Assembly (NCBI RefSeq): GCF_002872335.1
Contig: NZ_NJAG01000018.1
Location: forward strand, 37,543 to 73,680
Source of the DNA: Siphonobacter sp. BAB-5405
Lineage (GTDB): Bacteria > Bacteroidota > Bacteroidia > Cytophagales > Spirosomataceae
Length of the DNA stretch: 36,138 bases
Direction: 5' to 3'
The translations under genes and the position numbers were made by a program. This document shows positions 8,684 to 17,799 of the stretch, piece after piece. The notes beneath the pieces are model-generated. The model did no database searches. It was given only the letters and a program-made list of their open reading frames with translations, and was not told where the DNA came from. The stretch's first letter is position 1, and each line of letters opens with the position of its first letter.

Positions 8684-9997
8684 ATGTTACGCCTTCCCCT
8701 GATTGTTTGCCTATTCCTGCTCAGTTCGGGCGTTTGGGCTCAGAAACTGACGCTGGCCGACCTAACCGACAGAGCTCTGACGCACAATCTGGACGTCCGG
8801 TCTATCCAGCTCGAACGCGAGATTACGGACGCTCGGATCAAAGAAGTCCGTTCGTCCGCCCTACCGCAGGTGAATTTTGCGGGCGACTACAAGTATTATA
8901 TCAAGATTCCGGCTCAGGTCATTCCATTATCGGCTTTTGGAGGTCCGGAAGGATCGTATTCGGCGGCGGCGTTTGGACTGCCCTGGAACCTGGGAAGTAC
9001 GGTGCAAGCCAATCAGATTCTGTATAATCCTTCACTGATGATTGGTTTGAAAGCCGCAAAAGTGGGTCGGGAAGTCGCTGATTTACAGATTCGCCGGACC
9101 AGAGAAGACATCGCCTATAATGTCGGAGCTACGTATTTCAACGCTCAGACCGTTGCCCAACAGGTTCAGTTTCTCGAAGGAAACATCAAGGCCCTGGACC
9201 GCTCCATTCAAATTACGGATTTGCAGTTTCAGCAACAGATGGCCAAGGGCATCGACGTAGATCGGCTGCGGCTGAATAAGGTTTCCATGCAAACGCAGAT
9301 TGAATCGCTGAAAGCCGATTACGCTCGCATGTTGAATATGCTCAAGTTTCTGGCCGGTATTCCACAGACCGAAACGATCGAAATCGAACAACGAATCGAG
9401 GAAACGACGATTGTCGTACCGACGGCCGAAGAAAGTGGACTGAACCGCACCGAACTACTGTTGCTGGATCGCCAGCAGGTGGCGAATACCTTAGAGCAAC
9501 GCAACATCAAAGCGGGGTTTCTGCCGACGGTTTCTGCGTACGGCGTAGCCAATCACAGCGTATTTGCCATCGGTGGCAACGAGTCTTACATCAAAGGTAT
9601 TCCCGCGTACTGGCTGGGCTTACAGGTGAACTGGAGCATTTTCGATGGATTCACCCGCCGCAACAAGCTGGCTCAGAAACAACTGGAAGGGCAACAGTTA
9701 TCGCTCGATCTTCAGAAGACGAAGGAATCCATCAGTATGGACATTTCGAATGCTCGTACACAGATGACCGTTCAGCAGCAAAACCTGAAAACGTCCGATG
9801 AACAGGTGCGACTGGCTCAGAAAGTATACGAGCAAACGCAGTTGCAATTCAAGGAAGGAACGATTGACATCAGTAACCTCATCCAGACGGAAAATTCCCT
9901 GCGGGAAGCTCAAAATAACTACCTGAGTTCGTTGGTCAAACTCCGTACGGCCGAACTCGACTGGCGGAAAGCAACCGGAAATCTCATCACTAAATAG
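8684..9997 (+). CDS. TolC-family outer membrane efflux protein
   Basis: This is the outer-membrane channel of a tripartite efflux pump. The 437-residue protein has a signal peptide (MLRLPLIVCLFLLSSGVWAQ). It also has the internal duplication typical of TolC proteins: two long alpha-helical hairpin segments rich in Q, N, E and A (about residues 110-240 and 330-430), each following a beta-strand section. The second half shows the usual QLQFKEGTIDISNLIQ and SLREAQNNYLSSL patterns of the family. It is the first gene of the operon; the adaptor gene starts 14 bases downstream. The TetR operator lies directly upstream. The transported substrate is unknown. Confidence 0.92.
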   Translation: MLRLPLIVCLFLLSSGVWAQKLTLADLTDRALTHNLDVRSIQLEREITDARIKEVRSSALPQVNFAGDYKYYIKIPAQVIPLSAFGGPEGSYSAAAFGLPWNLGSTVQANQILYNPSLMIGLKAAKVGREVADLQIRRTREDIAYNVGATYFNAQTVAQQVQFLEGNIKALDRSIQITDLQFQQQMAKGIDVDRLRLNKVSMQTQIESLKADYARMLNMLKFLAGIPQTETIEIEQRIEETTIVVPTAEESGLNRTELLLLDRQQVANTLEQRNIKAGFLPTVSAYGVANHSVFAIGGNESYIKGIPAYWLGLQVNWSIFDGFTRRNKLAQKQLEGQQLSLDLQKTKESISMDISNARTQMTVQQQNLKTSDEQVRLAQKVYEQTQLQFKEGTIDISNLIQTENSLREAQNNYLSSLVKLRTAELDWRKATGNLITK

Positions 9998-10011
9998 ATC
10001 AAAACACTCCT

Positions 10012-11061
10012 ATGAAACGAATAATTGTAGCCATTGCCCTCGTGTCTACACTGGGGCTGACGGCCTGGAAATTGCTGGACAACAAGGAAAAAGTTGCCGA
10101 AAAAGTATACAAACCCAATCCAAACCTGAAAGTGGGCGTGCGTACGGCCAAGGCCGAAGTACGCGACCTATCCCTCGAATCGCAGTTTTTAGGTTCGTTT
10201 GAGGCGAATCGGGAAATTGAAATTCGTCCGCAAGCCGGGGGTGAAATTGTCCAGTTACCCATCGTGGAAGGACAGGCCGTAGGAGCCGGAAAGCTCGTGG
10301 CCAAGCTCGACGACGATCAGCTTCGCTACCAGATTGAAGCTCTGGAAGTACAGATTGAAGGGTACAAAAATGACCTGAAACGCTACGAAGCGTTGGTGAA
10401 AGGGGACGCAACGCCCGCGGTCAACATCGAGAAAACGCAGCTCAACATTCGGGCTACGCAGGCTCAGGTGAAGCAGTTGCAGAAACAATTGGCGAATACG
10501 ACGATTACGGCACCGTTTTCGGGTATCGTAACGTCCAAAATGGTCGAGAAAGGATCAGTCGTTTCACCGGGTACGCCATTGGCGAAAGTAACGGATATTT
10601 CTACGCTGAAACTGGTCGTACAGGTCCCGGAAAAAGCCATCAACCAATTCCGGATGGGCCAAAGTATTGCGGTGAAAACCGAGGTCTACCCCGATACCGA
10701 ATTTAAAGGCCGGGTTTCTCTGATCGGTGCTCAGGGCGATGCGGCTCATAATTATCCCATCGAAATTTCGGTAGCCAATTCCAGTGCTCATGCCTTACGG
10801 GCGGGTATGTACGGCACGATTGCCAATACCAGCGAACTGAAAGGTCAGAGTCTGTCCGTACCGCGTCAGGCGATCATCGGTTCGACCAAACAGCCGCAAC
10901 TGTACGTGGTTGAAAACGGAACAGCTATCCTGCGTGACGTACAAATCGGAGCCACGACGAACGATTACTACGAGATTACGAAAGGCTTGCAGGCGGGCGA
11001 ACAGGTCGTCGTTAGTGGACAAATCAACCTCCAGAACGGTACCCCGGTGGTTGCTCAATAA
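10012..11061 (+). CDS. RND efflux periplasmic adaptor (HlyD/MFP family)
   Basis: This protein bridges the inner-membrane pump and the TolC-like channel. It has 349 residues, with an N-terminal membrane anchor or uncleaved signal (about residues 4-22). A biotinyl-lipoyl-like half (GSFEANREIEIRPQAGGEI) follows, then a helical hairpin (about 95-165). The second lipoyl half contains TITAPFSGIVTSKMVEKG. Beta-barrel and membrane-proximal domains close with the usual PRQAI and GLQAGEQVVVSGQINLQ segments. No lipobox cysteine is seen at the N terminus. It sits between the TolC and pump genes, as expected, but the gap to the pump gene is unusually long (211 bases) and repeat-rich. Confidence 0.93.
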   Translation: MKRIIVAIALVSTLGLTAWKLLDNKEKVAEKVYKPNPNLKVGVRTAKAEVRDLSLESQFLGSFEANREIEIRPQAGGEIVQLPIVEGQAVGAGKLVAKLDDDQLRYQIEALEVQIEGYKNDLKRYEALVKGDATPAVNIEKTQLNIRATQAQVKQLQKQLANTTITAPFSGIVTSKMVEKGSVVSPGTPLAKVTDISTLKLVVQVPEKAINQFRMGQSIAVKTEVYPDTEFKGRVSLIGAQGDAAHNYPIEISVANSSAHALRAGMYGTIANTSELKGQSLSVPRQAIIGSTKQPQLYVVENGTAILRDVQIGATTNDYYEITKGLQAGEQVVVSGQINLQNGTPVVAQ

Positions 11062-11074
11062 GGTAGTTTGAATA

Positions 11075-11256
11075 GTTTAAGAAGGTTTGAAAAAAGTTAA
11101 GGGGTTGGAAAGAAGGTGAACTGGAATGGTTTGACTGGGAGAACAGAAGAAGCCATTCGGCAGAGCGAAAGGAATACCAAATCTCATACCCTCAAACGAA
11201 TCAAACCTTCTTAAACCATTCTAACAACTTCCAACCACCCGTCAAACCTTTCCAGT
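11075..11256. repeat. Repeat-rich spacer inside the efflux operon
   Basis: The gap between the adaptor and pump genes holds three word pairs in inverted orientation. GTTTAAGAAGGTTTGA (11075-11090) matches the reverse complement at 11201-11216 perfectly. GGTTGGAA (11103-11110) matches 11229-11236. ACTGGAATGGTTTGAC (11120-11135) matches 11241-11256 with one mismatch. The words keep the same order in both halves, so the three pairings interleave rather than nest. No gene, T-run terminator or clear promoter is seen. Confidence 0.7.
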
Positions 11257-11272
11257 ACAACCAGCACAGGAT

Positions 11273-14200
11273 ATGAATTTTATAGAAACCATCATCAAGC
11301 GGCCTTCCATGATTATCGTACTGTTTGCGATACTCACGCTGGGAGGGTTTGCTTCGTATCGGCTGCTCAGCTACGAGCTGATGCCCGAGTTTTCCATTCC
11401 GGTCGTAACCATTACTACGGTGTACCCGGGTGCGGCTCCCTCCGAAGTGGAATCGGAAGTAAGTAAGAAAATCGAGGACGCCGTATCGGGCCTCGACAAT
11501 ATCGATAATATTACCACCAAGTCGCTGGAAAGTGCTTCGCTGGTGATTGTGGAATTCAAAGCGGGTACGGACATTGACAATGCTCTGGATGAAACCCAGC
11601 GGAAGATCAACAACATGGTGAGCGACCTTCCAGACGATGCCGAAACGCCTTCGCTGTCCAAAATCTCACCCAGTGATCAGCCGATTATGCAGTTACTGGC
11701 CACGTCCAGCCTGCCCAACGAAGTATTCTATCAGCAGGTGGAGGATCGGTATCTGCCCCTGATGCAACAGGTACCCGGCGTCGCTGAAATCACAATGGTG
11801 GGGGGTGATAAACGCGAAGTACGGGTGAACGTCAACGACGATAAACTCAACTATTACGGCATATCACTGCTTCAGGTAACCCAGGCCATTAATCAGGCCA
11901 ACATGGAATTCCCGACGGGGAAAGTCAAAAGCTCGTCCGAGCAGATTACGCTGAAGCTGGCCGGTAAGTTTTCCTCCATGGATGACATTCGGAATCTGGT
12001 GGTGGCAACGCCCCCCAACGGAAGTCCGATTCGCGTAAAAGACGTGGCTACGGTCACGGATGGACTGGCCGATACGGAAAGCATCAGTCGTTTCAACGGA
12101 CAAAACGGGATTGGGATGTTCATTAAGAAACAATCCGATGCCAACGCGGTGGAAATCAGTCGCCTGATTCAGGAACGACTGGCAACCATTGAAAAAGAGA
12201 ACGCCAAAGACAACGTACATTTTACGATTGCCTATGACAGCAGCACGTTCACGCTGGAGTCTGTGGAGGCCGTTACGCACGATTTGATTCTGGCCGTGGT
12301 ACTGGTGGCAGTCGTGATGCTGCTCTTCCTGCACAGTATCCGGAACGCCATTATCGTCATGATTTCTGTACCGGCTTCGCTGGTTTCGGCCTTCCTTTTC
12401 ATGTACGTGATGGGCTATTCACTCAACCTGATGACCCTGCTGGCCCTTTCGCTGGTAATCGGTATTCTGGTCGATGACTCGATTGTAGTACTGGAAAACA
12501 TTCAGCGGCACCTGGAGATGGGTAAAAATCGCTGGCAGGCGACGCTCGATGGGGTGAAGGAAATTGGCTTTGCGGCCGTAGCTCTGACGCTGGTGATTGT
12601 GGTGGTATTCGTGCCCATTACCATGGTTAGCTCCATCATTGCTGACTTATTACGCCAGTTCTCATTGACAGTAGCGTTTTCGACGATGGTTAGTTTGCTG
12701 GTCAGTTTTACGCTGACGCCGTACCTGACGTCCCGAATTGCTCGGCTGGAACACCTGAATCCGAAGAATCCCTTTCACGCTTTTCTGTTGTGGTTTGAAC
12801 GCGGACTGACGGGCTTGTCCAACTGGTACCAGCGTACCCTCGTTTGGGTAATCGGTCACAAAATCGCCTTTACCGGAATCCTGATCGCCATTTTCGTGGC
12901 AACGGGCTGGGTGATGGGTCTGGGTATTATCGGACAGGAATTCGTGGCTCAGGGCGATCAGGGCAAGTTTCTGCTGACGATGAAACTGGATAAAAGTGCT
13001 TCCCTGCAGCAAAACAACCTGACGGCCCGTAGCATTGAAGATTACCTGCGGAAGAAACCGGAAGTAGAAACCATTTTCGCCAACGTGGCGGGTGCCAGTA
13101 CGGGCATGTCGAGTACGGGTCAGGGCGAAACCAACCGGACGGAGTTAACCATTGAGCTGGCTCCGGCGGAAGAGCGACCGAACCAGTTGCCGACGGAAAA
13201 GTACATGATTGAAACGCGTAAGGAGCTGTCGGAGCGTTTCCCGGGTATTGAATTTACCTCTTCCGTAATCGGGATGGTCAACTCCGGAGGTTCACCGATT
13301 GAAATGATTCTGAGCGGGGATAACCTCGACGAGTTAATGAAAACCGCAGGGCAGGTAGCCGATCGCCTGAAGAAGACGCCGGGTGCCAACGATGTGAAGG
13401 TTTCAGTAGAAGCCGGAAATCCCGAAGTACAAGTGAACATCGACCGGGAGAAGATGGCAAAACTGGGCCTGAACATTCAGACCGTAGGTGGCTTGCTGCA
13501 AAACGCCTTTGCTGGTAACGATGATTCGAAATACCGCGAGGGTAGCGAAGATTACGACATTCGGATTATGCTGGACGCCTTTGACCGGAAAGATCCCGAA
13601 GCGGTGAAGAACATTACCTTCTTCAGCCCGATCGCGAATCGTCCGGTACGGCTGGCCGAGTTTGCCGACGTGCGTCTGGGTAGCGGGCCTTCGTTGCTCG
13701 AACGTAAAAATCGCCGTACCTCCGTTACGATTACGGGGAATACGCTTGGCGTAGGATCCGGTACGCTGATCAACACGATCAATGAAGATCTGGCGAAAAA
13801 TCCGCTTCCGGCTAACGTGACGCTGAGTTGGGGTGGAGACGCCAAGAGTCAAAGTGAAGGATTCGGCTCGTTGGGACTCGCCATGGTGGCCGCTCTGATG
13901 CTAGTGTACTTCATCATGGTCTTGCTGTACGACAGCTTTATTTATCCGCTGGTCGTATTGTTCTCCATCCCCGTGGCCATCATTGGAGCGATGATTGCTC
14001 TGGCTCTGTCGTCCTCCAACATGAGCATCTTCGCGATGCTGGGTATGTTGATGTTGATGGGTCTGGTTATGAAAAACGCCATTTTGATTGTGGACTTTGC
14101 CAACCAGCTCAAAGCTCAGGGCATGCATTACAAGGAGGCCATCATTCACGCCGGAGAAGAACGTCTGCGACCCATTCTGATGACCACCATCGCCATGGTA

Positions 14201-14410
14201 ATCGGGATGTTACCCATTGCTATGGCGGCCGGGGCTGGTTCGGAGTGGAAAAACTCCTTGGCCTGGGTGTTGATTGGTGGATTAACCAGTTCGATGATTT
14301 TGACCATATTCCTGGTACCCATGATTTATTACCTAGTCGATCGGGTTCGGGAAAAGTGGGGGAGTAAGCAAAAGAAAAAAGTAGAAGAATTAGAGTCAGT
14401 ACCTGTTTAA
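11273..14410 (+). CDS. AcrB/MdtB-type RND efflux pump permease
   Basis: This inner-membrane proton-driven exporter is the motor of the tripartite pump encoded with the two genes before it. The 1045 residues and internal two-fold layout match the RND family. TM1 is near residues 12-30, followed by a large periplasmic porter loop. The TM2-6 block contains the paired acidic residues LVDDSIVVLEN (about residue 400). A second periplasmic loop and a final TM block (about 860-1030) follow. Conserved porter segments such as PGVAEITMVGG and LLALSLVIGILVDDS are present. Drug, bile-salt or lipid export are all possible. The gene is intact and followed by a terminator. Confidence 0.95.
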   Translation: MNFIETIIKRPSMIIVLFAILTLGGFASYRLLSYELMPEFSIPVVTITTVYPGAAPSEVESEVSKKIEDAVSGLDNIDNITTKSLESASLVIVEFKAGTDIDNALDETQRKINNMVSDLPDDAETPSLSKISPSDQPIMQLLATSSLPNEVFYQQVEDRYLPLMQQVPGVAEITMVGGDKREVRVNVNDDKLNYYGISLLQVTQAINQANMEFPTGKVKSSSEQITLKLAGKFSSMDDIRNLVVATPPNGSPIRVKDVATVTDGLADTESISRFNGQNGIGMFIKKQSDANAVEISRLIQERLATIEKENAKDNVHFTIAYDSSTFTLESVEAVTHDLILAVVLVAVVMLLFLHSIRNAIIVMISVPASLVSAFLFMYVMGYSLNLMTLLALSLVIGILVDDSIVVLENIQRHLEMGKNRWQATLDGVKEIGFAAVALTLVIVVVFVPITMVSSIIADLLRQFSLTVAFSTMVSLLVSFTLTPYLTSRIARLEHLNPKNPFHAFLLWFERGLTGLSNWYQRTLVWVIGHKIAFTGILIAIFVATGWVMGLGIIGQEFVAQGDQGKFLLTMKLDKSASLQQNNLTARSIEDYLRKKPEVETIFANVAGASTGMSSTGQGETNRTELTIELAPAEERPNQLPTEKYMIETRKELSERFPGIEFTSSVIGMVNSGGSPIEMILSGDNLDELMKTAGQVADRLKKTPGANDVKVSVEAGNPEVQVNIDREKMAKLGLNIQTVGGLLQNAFAGNDDSKYREGSEDYDIRIMLDAFDRKDPEAVKNITFFSPIANRPVRLAEFADVRLGSGPSLLERKNRRTSVTITGNTLGVGSGTLINTINEDLAKNPLPANVTLSWGGDAKSQSEGFGSLGLAMVAALMLVYFIMVLLYDSFIYPLVVLFSIPVAIIGAMIALALSSSNMSIFAMLGMLMLMGLVMKNAILIVDFANQLKAQGMHYKEAIIHAGEERLRPILMTTIAMVIGMLPIAMAAGAGSEWKNSLAWVLIGGLTSSMILTIFLVPMIYYLVDRVREKWGSKQKKKVEELESVPV

Positions 14411-14421
14411 GCCGTGAAAAC

Positions 14422-14456
14422 AAGGGTGTCTTTCGAAAGGAGGGCACCCTTTTATT
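14422..14456. terminator. Terminator between the efflux operon and dinB
   Basis: AAGGGTGTC (14422-14430) pairs with GGCACCCTT (14443-14451), with one G-T pair, and is followed by TTTATTT. Convergent dinB ends about 55 bases away, and the hairpin could also act on that strand. Confidence 0.75.
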
Positions 14457-14509
14457 TGGGTAAGAGCGGGTTAAAAAGAGTGAACCGAATTTCAACCCGA
14501 CCCAAATCT

Positions 14510-15583
14510 TCAAAAATGAAATGTCAGCTGCCGCCCATCCCATTCATCCGCCCGCTCCAGATTCGACAGCGTGACCCCCATAAGCCGAATCCCCATGCGG
14601 AGGGGGAAAATCCCCTCGAACAGCTCCCGTACCATGCGTTCGTAAAAGGCCTGTTCGGTAATGGGTTGCAGACTCGTTCGACTGCGGGTAATTTGCTCGA
14701 AATCGCCGAATTTTACTTTCAGCGTTACCGTTTTGCCGTACGCCTGAGCCCGCTCGGCTCGTCGCCACACTTCCTCCGTAATCGGCCAGAGTTCATTCAG
14801 TAATAATTCCACGTCTTCCAGATCCGTCGAAAAGGTTTCTTCAGCTCCGATGGACTTCCGAATTCGGTCGGGATTGACTAGCCGATCATCCTGTCCCCGG
14901 GCAATCTGGTAGTACCAGCGGCCCACTTTTCCGAAATGTTTCACCAGTACCTCCAGCGGCTGGGCCTTCAGATCGGCTCCGGTAAAAATGCCCATCTTGT
15001 GCATTTTCTCGGCGGTAACCTTACCAATGCCGTGAAAATCCTTGACGTGTAAGCCCGCCACAAACGCTTCTGCCTGTTTGGGTTTAATGATGAAAAGACC
15101 ATCCGGCTTGTTATAGTCGGAGGCGATTTTGGCCAGAAATTTATTAAACGATACGCCCGCCGAAGCCGTCAGTCCGGTTTCCGCCCGAATCTGGTCTTTG
15201 ATCTCCTGAGCAATCTGCGTAGCCGTCTCGATCCCTTTCAGGTTTTCCGTAACGTCGAGGTAGGCCTCATCCAGCGAAAGCGGTTCAATCACAGGTGTAT
15301 AACGGGCGAAAATCTCACGGATTTGAACCGAAACTGCCTTGTATACGTCAAATCGCGGCCGGACAAAAAGCAGGTGTGGACACTTACGCAAGGCCGTTAC
15401 CGAGGCCATGGCCGAGCGAACGCCGTACTTACGGGCTTCGTAGCTGGCCGCCGCCACCACCCCCCGTTCGCGACTACCACCCACGGCCAGCGGTTTCCCC
15501 CGCAGCTCCGGATTATCCCGCTGTTCGACGCTGGCATAGAAGGCGTCCATGTCAATATGTATGATTTTCCTAAATGTTGCCAA
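14510..15583 (-). CDS. dinB: DNA polymerase IV (Y-family, DinB)
   Basis: This is a translesion DNA polymerase of the Y family, error-prone and distributive. The 357-residue protein has the palm motif HIDMDAFYASVEQRD (D11, D13), the catalytic pair D105/E106 in PLSLDEAYLDV, a thumb with KIASDYNKPDG and the GIGKVTAEKMHKMGI hairpin, and a C-terminal little-finger domain. No beta-clamp binding tail is obvious beyond the final residues. The start is a TTG at 15581-15583: an in-frame stop lies two codons upstream, and the next ATG would cut into the IDMD motif. It is divergent from arfB across an inverted-repeat region. No LexA-like site was recognised. Confidence 0.95.
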   Translation of the reverse strand: MATFRKIIHIDMDAFYASVEQRDNPELRGKPLAVGGSRERGVVAAASYEARKYGVRSAMASVTALRKCPHLLFVRPRFDVYKAVSVQIREIFARYTPVIEPLSLDEAYLDVTENLKGIETATQIAQEIKDQIRAETGLTASAGVSFNKFLAKIASDYNKPDGLFIIKPKQAEAFVAGLHVKDFHGIGKVTAEKMHKMGIFTGADLKAQPLEVLVKHFGKVGRWYYQIARGQDDRLVNPDRIRKSIGAEETFSTDLEDVELLLNELWPITEEVWRRAERAQAYGKTVTLKVKFGDFEQITRSRTSLQPITEQAFYERMVRELFEGIFPLRMGIRLMGVTLSNLERADEWDGRQLTFHF

Positions 15584-15606
15584 AATTCAGTATGTACCTT
15601 TGGGAT

Positions 15607-15703
15607 GTTTTCAGTTTGCTGTTTTCCGTTTTCAATTTCTGGGTACGTACCTGACAGAAATTGATTCATAACTGAAAACTAAAAACCGTAAACTGAAAAC
15701 TAA
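15607..15703. repeat. Inverted-repeat region between dinB and arfB
   Basis: GTTTTCAGTTT (15607-15617) pairs with AAACTGAAAAC (15690-15700). Inside it, TCAATTTCTG (15632-15641) pairs with CAGAAATTGA (15655-15664) around the palindrome GGTACGTACC. The outer words AACTGAAAAC and AACCGTAAACTGAAAAC also form the arms of the element after pafA (17799-17967). The region holds the start signals of both divergent genes. Confidence 0.7.
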
Positions 15704-15704
15704 A

Positions 15705-16109
15705 ATGTTACCCGATCTATACCCCGAACTCCAATTTCAGACCAGTCGTTCCTCCGGACCGGGTGGTCAGAATGTAAATAAGGTTGAAAGCAAAGTGGAA
15801 GTTCGTCTCAATATTCAAACTTCCCAAATTCTAACGGATGAGCAAAAACAGAAGTTATTCCAACGTCTGGCCTCGCAGCTCAGTACCCAGGGTGAACTCA
15901 TTATAACGGCTCAGCAATCGCGTAGTCAGCTGACGAATAAAGAACAGGCCGTCAAGAAGTTATACGCGGTTCTGGAGAAAGCTTTTCGTGAGCCCCGAAC
16001 CCGCAAACCTACCAAGCCCACCAAAGCTTCCACGCAGGAAAGGCTCCAGTCCAAACGGCTGGCTTCGGAGCGGAAAGCGTCCCGTAGTCGCAAAAACTGG
16101 GAAGAGTAA
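15705..16109 (+). CDS. arfB: Peptidyl-tRNA hydrolase ArfB (ribosome rescue factor)
   Basis: ArfB releases nascent peptides from ribosomes stalled on mRNA without a stop codon. The 134-residue protein has one RF-1-like catalytic domain with the GGQ motif at residues 20-22 in SRSSGPGGQNVNKVESKVE. It lacks the codon-reading domains of RF1/RF2. The C-terminal tail (from about residue 98) is rich in lysine and arginine (KPTKPTKAST, RKASRSRKNWEE), as needed to enter the empty mRNA channel. The ATG at 15705 follows directly on the repeat region. pafA begins 37 bases downstream with its own putative promoter. Confidence 0.94.
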   Translation: MLPDLYPELQFQTSRSSGPGGQNVNKVESKVEVRLNIQTSQILTDEQKQKLFQRLASQLSTQGELIITAQQSRSQLTNKEQAVKKLYAVLEKAFREPRTRKPTKPTKASTQERLQSKRLASERKASRSRKNWEE

Positions 16110-16121
16110 ACGCCTTATTAT

Positions 16122-16129
16122 TAATTTTG
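16122..16129 (+). promoter_or_regulatory. Putative -7 box of the pafA promoter
   Basis: TAATTTTG matches TAnnTTTG and lies 17 bases before the pafA ATG. It would give a very short leader. No strong -33 element is seen. Confidence 0.35.
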
Positions 16130-16146
16130 TTACAAACGATTTCCAC

Positions 16147-17799
16147 ATGCATTCTTTCAAACTTAGTTTTCTATTGCTGCTAAGTCCGCTGTTGTTAGTG
16201 GCACAAACCAAGAAAAGCGTTCAGCGAACCATGCCTGACCGTCCCAAACTGGTGGTAGGGATTGTGGTCGATCAGATGCGATATGACTTTCTGTTCCGGT
16301 ATTCAGAGAAATACGGGAAAGGCGGTTTCAAGCGGCTCTTAGGCGAAGGCTTCAACTGTGCGTACACGCATTACAACTACATGCCGACGATCACGGCACC
16401 CGGACATACTTCCATTTATACGGGCTCCGTTCCGGCTATTCACGGGATTGCAGGAAATGATTGGTTCGACCGTAGTTTAGGTCGGGAAGTATACTGTACG
16501 GAAGATACGTCGGTCGTTACGGCGGGAGGGAACCCTTCACCAGCCGGTCGGATGTCACCCCGCAATGTACTCGCCAGTACGATTACCGATCAGCTGAAAA
16601 TCGCGACCAACTTTAAATCAAAAGTCATTGGCGTTTCACAGAAAGATCGGGGAGCCATCATTCCGGCGGGACATACGGCTGATGGAGCCTACTGGTTCGA
16701 TTCCCGCGACGGAAGTTTTATCACCAGTACGTTTTACATGAAAGACGTTCCGCAGTGGGTAAAAAACTTTAATGCGAAAAAACTGGCGAATAAATACCTG
16801 GAAAAACCCTGGACGACGCTGTTACCCATCGAGCAGTATACTGAAAGTACGGCCGATGATATGCCGTACGAACAGCCGATTCCGGGCGAAAAGAAACCCG
16901 TATTCCCGCACGAAGTAGGCGGTACGTTCCAGGGCTTCTACGAGAATTTCCGGAAAACGCCTTTTGGTAACAGTATTACGAAAGACTTTGCTCTGGAGGC
17001 CCTCAAAAACGAGAAGCTGGGTAAAGGCAGCGTAACGGATTTTCTGGCCGTCAGTTTCTCCTCGACGGATTACGTAGGTCACAGTTTCGGTCCTAACTCG
17101 ATTGAAACGGAAGATACCTACCTGCGGCTAGATAAGGATATTGAAGAATTACTAACCTTCCTCGATAGCTGGGTGGGTAAAGATAACGTACTCGTTTTCC
17201 TTTCGGCGGATCACGGCGTAGCGGACGTAGTGGGCTTCTCGAACGAACACCACATTGCTGCCGGTTCGCTGGATAAAGTAACGGTAAAGGCCCGGAACGT
17301 ACTGAACAAAGCCTACGGTGAAGCCGACTGGATTCAGTACTACGGCAACTACCAGTTATACCTGAACCCAGCCGTACTAAAAGCGAAAAAACTGACGTAT
17401 TCGGATGTTTATCCCATGCTGCGTGATTCCATCGTGCAAATGAAAGGGGTCGCTAACTTCATCAATCTGCATTCGCTGGAAGCCGTTTCCATGAACGATA
17501 ATCAGGCGTACTTCGTGAAGAATGGCTATCACCCGCGTCGGGGTGGTGACTTTATGCTCGTCTCCGAACCCGGCTGGCAGGATGGCTATACCAAAGCAGG
17601 TACGGGCCACGGAACGCTCTACAACTACGATTCACACGTACCCTGCCTGTTCTACGGCTGGAAAATTCCGCACGGTCGTACGGGAGCTTCCACGTACGTA
17701 GCCGACATTGCCGCCACCGTATCCTATCTACTCGACATCCTCGAACCCAGTGGCTGCGTAGGCAAACCGGTACTGGACATGGTGGGGCAAATTAAGTAG
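16147..17799 (+). CDS. pafA: PafA-type alkaline phosphatase (secreted)
   Basis: This is a zinc-dependent phosphate monoesterase, probably periplasmic, that releases phosphate from organic esters. The 550-residue protein has a signal peptide (residues 1-20, ending VAQ). The first metal aspartate is D42 in VVDQMRYDF. The nucleophile is most likely T83 in PTITAPGHTS, and N104 is in IAGNDW. K166 and R168 in SQKDRGA correspond, with a constant offset, to the lysine and arginine that characterise PafA from flavobacteria. Further metal ligands are in SADHGVADV and GTGHGTLYN. The ATG at 16147 gives the signal peptide; the frame is open further upstream through arfB in another frame. It is followed by a terminator inside a 30-bp inverted-repeat element. 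Confidence 0.9.
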   Translation: MHSFKLSFLLLLSPLLLVAQTKKSVQRTMPDRPKLVVGIVVDQMRYDFLFRYSEKYGKGGFKRLLGEGFNCAYTHYNYMPTITAPGHTSIYTGSVPAIHGIAGNDWFDRSLGREVYCTEDTSVVTAGGNPSPAGRMSPRNVLASTITDQLKIATNFKSKVIGVSQKDRGAIIPAGHTADGAYWFDSRDGSFITSTFYMKDVPQWVKNFNAKKLANKYLEKPWTTLLPIEQYTESTADDMPYEQPIPGEKKPVFPHEVGGTFQGFYENFRKTPFGNSITKDFALEALKNEKLGKGSVTDFLAVSFSSTDYVGHSFGPNSIETEDTYLRLDKDIEELLTFLDSWVGKDNVLVFLSADHGVADVVGFSNEHHIAAGSLDKVTVKARNVLNKAYGEADWIQYYGNYQLYLNPAVLKAKKLTYSDVYPMLRDSIVQMKGVANFINLHSLEAVSMNDNQAYFVKNGYHPRRGGDFMLVSEPGWQDGYTKAGTGHGTLYNYDSHVPCLFYGWKIPHGRTGASTYVADIAATVSYLLDILEPSGCVGKPVLDMVGQIK

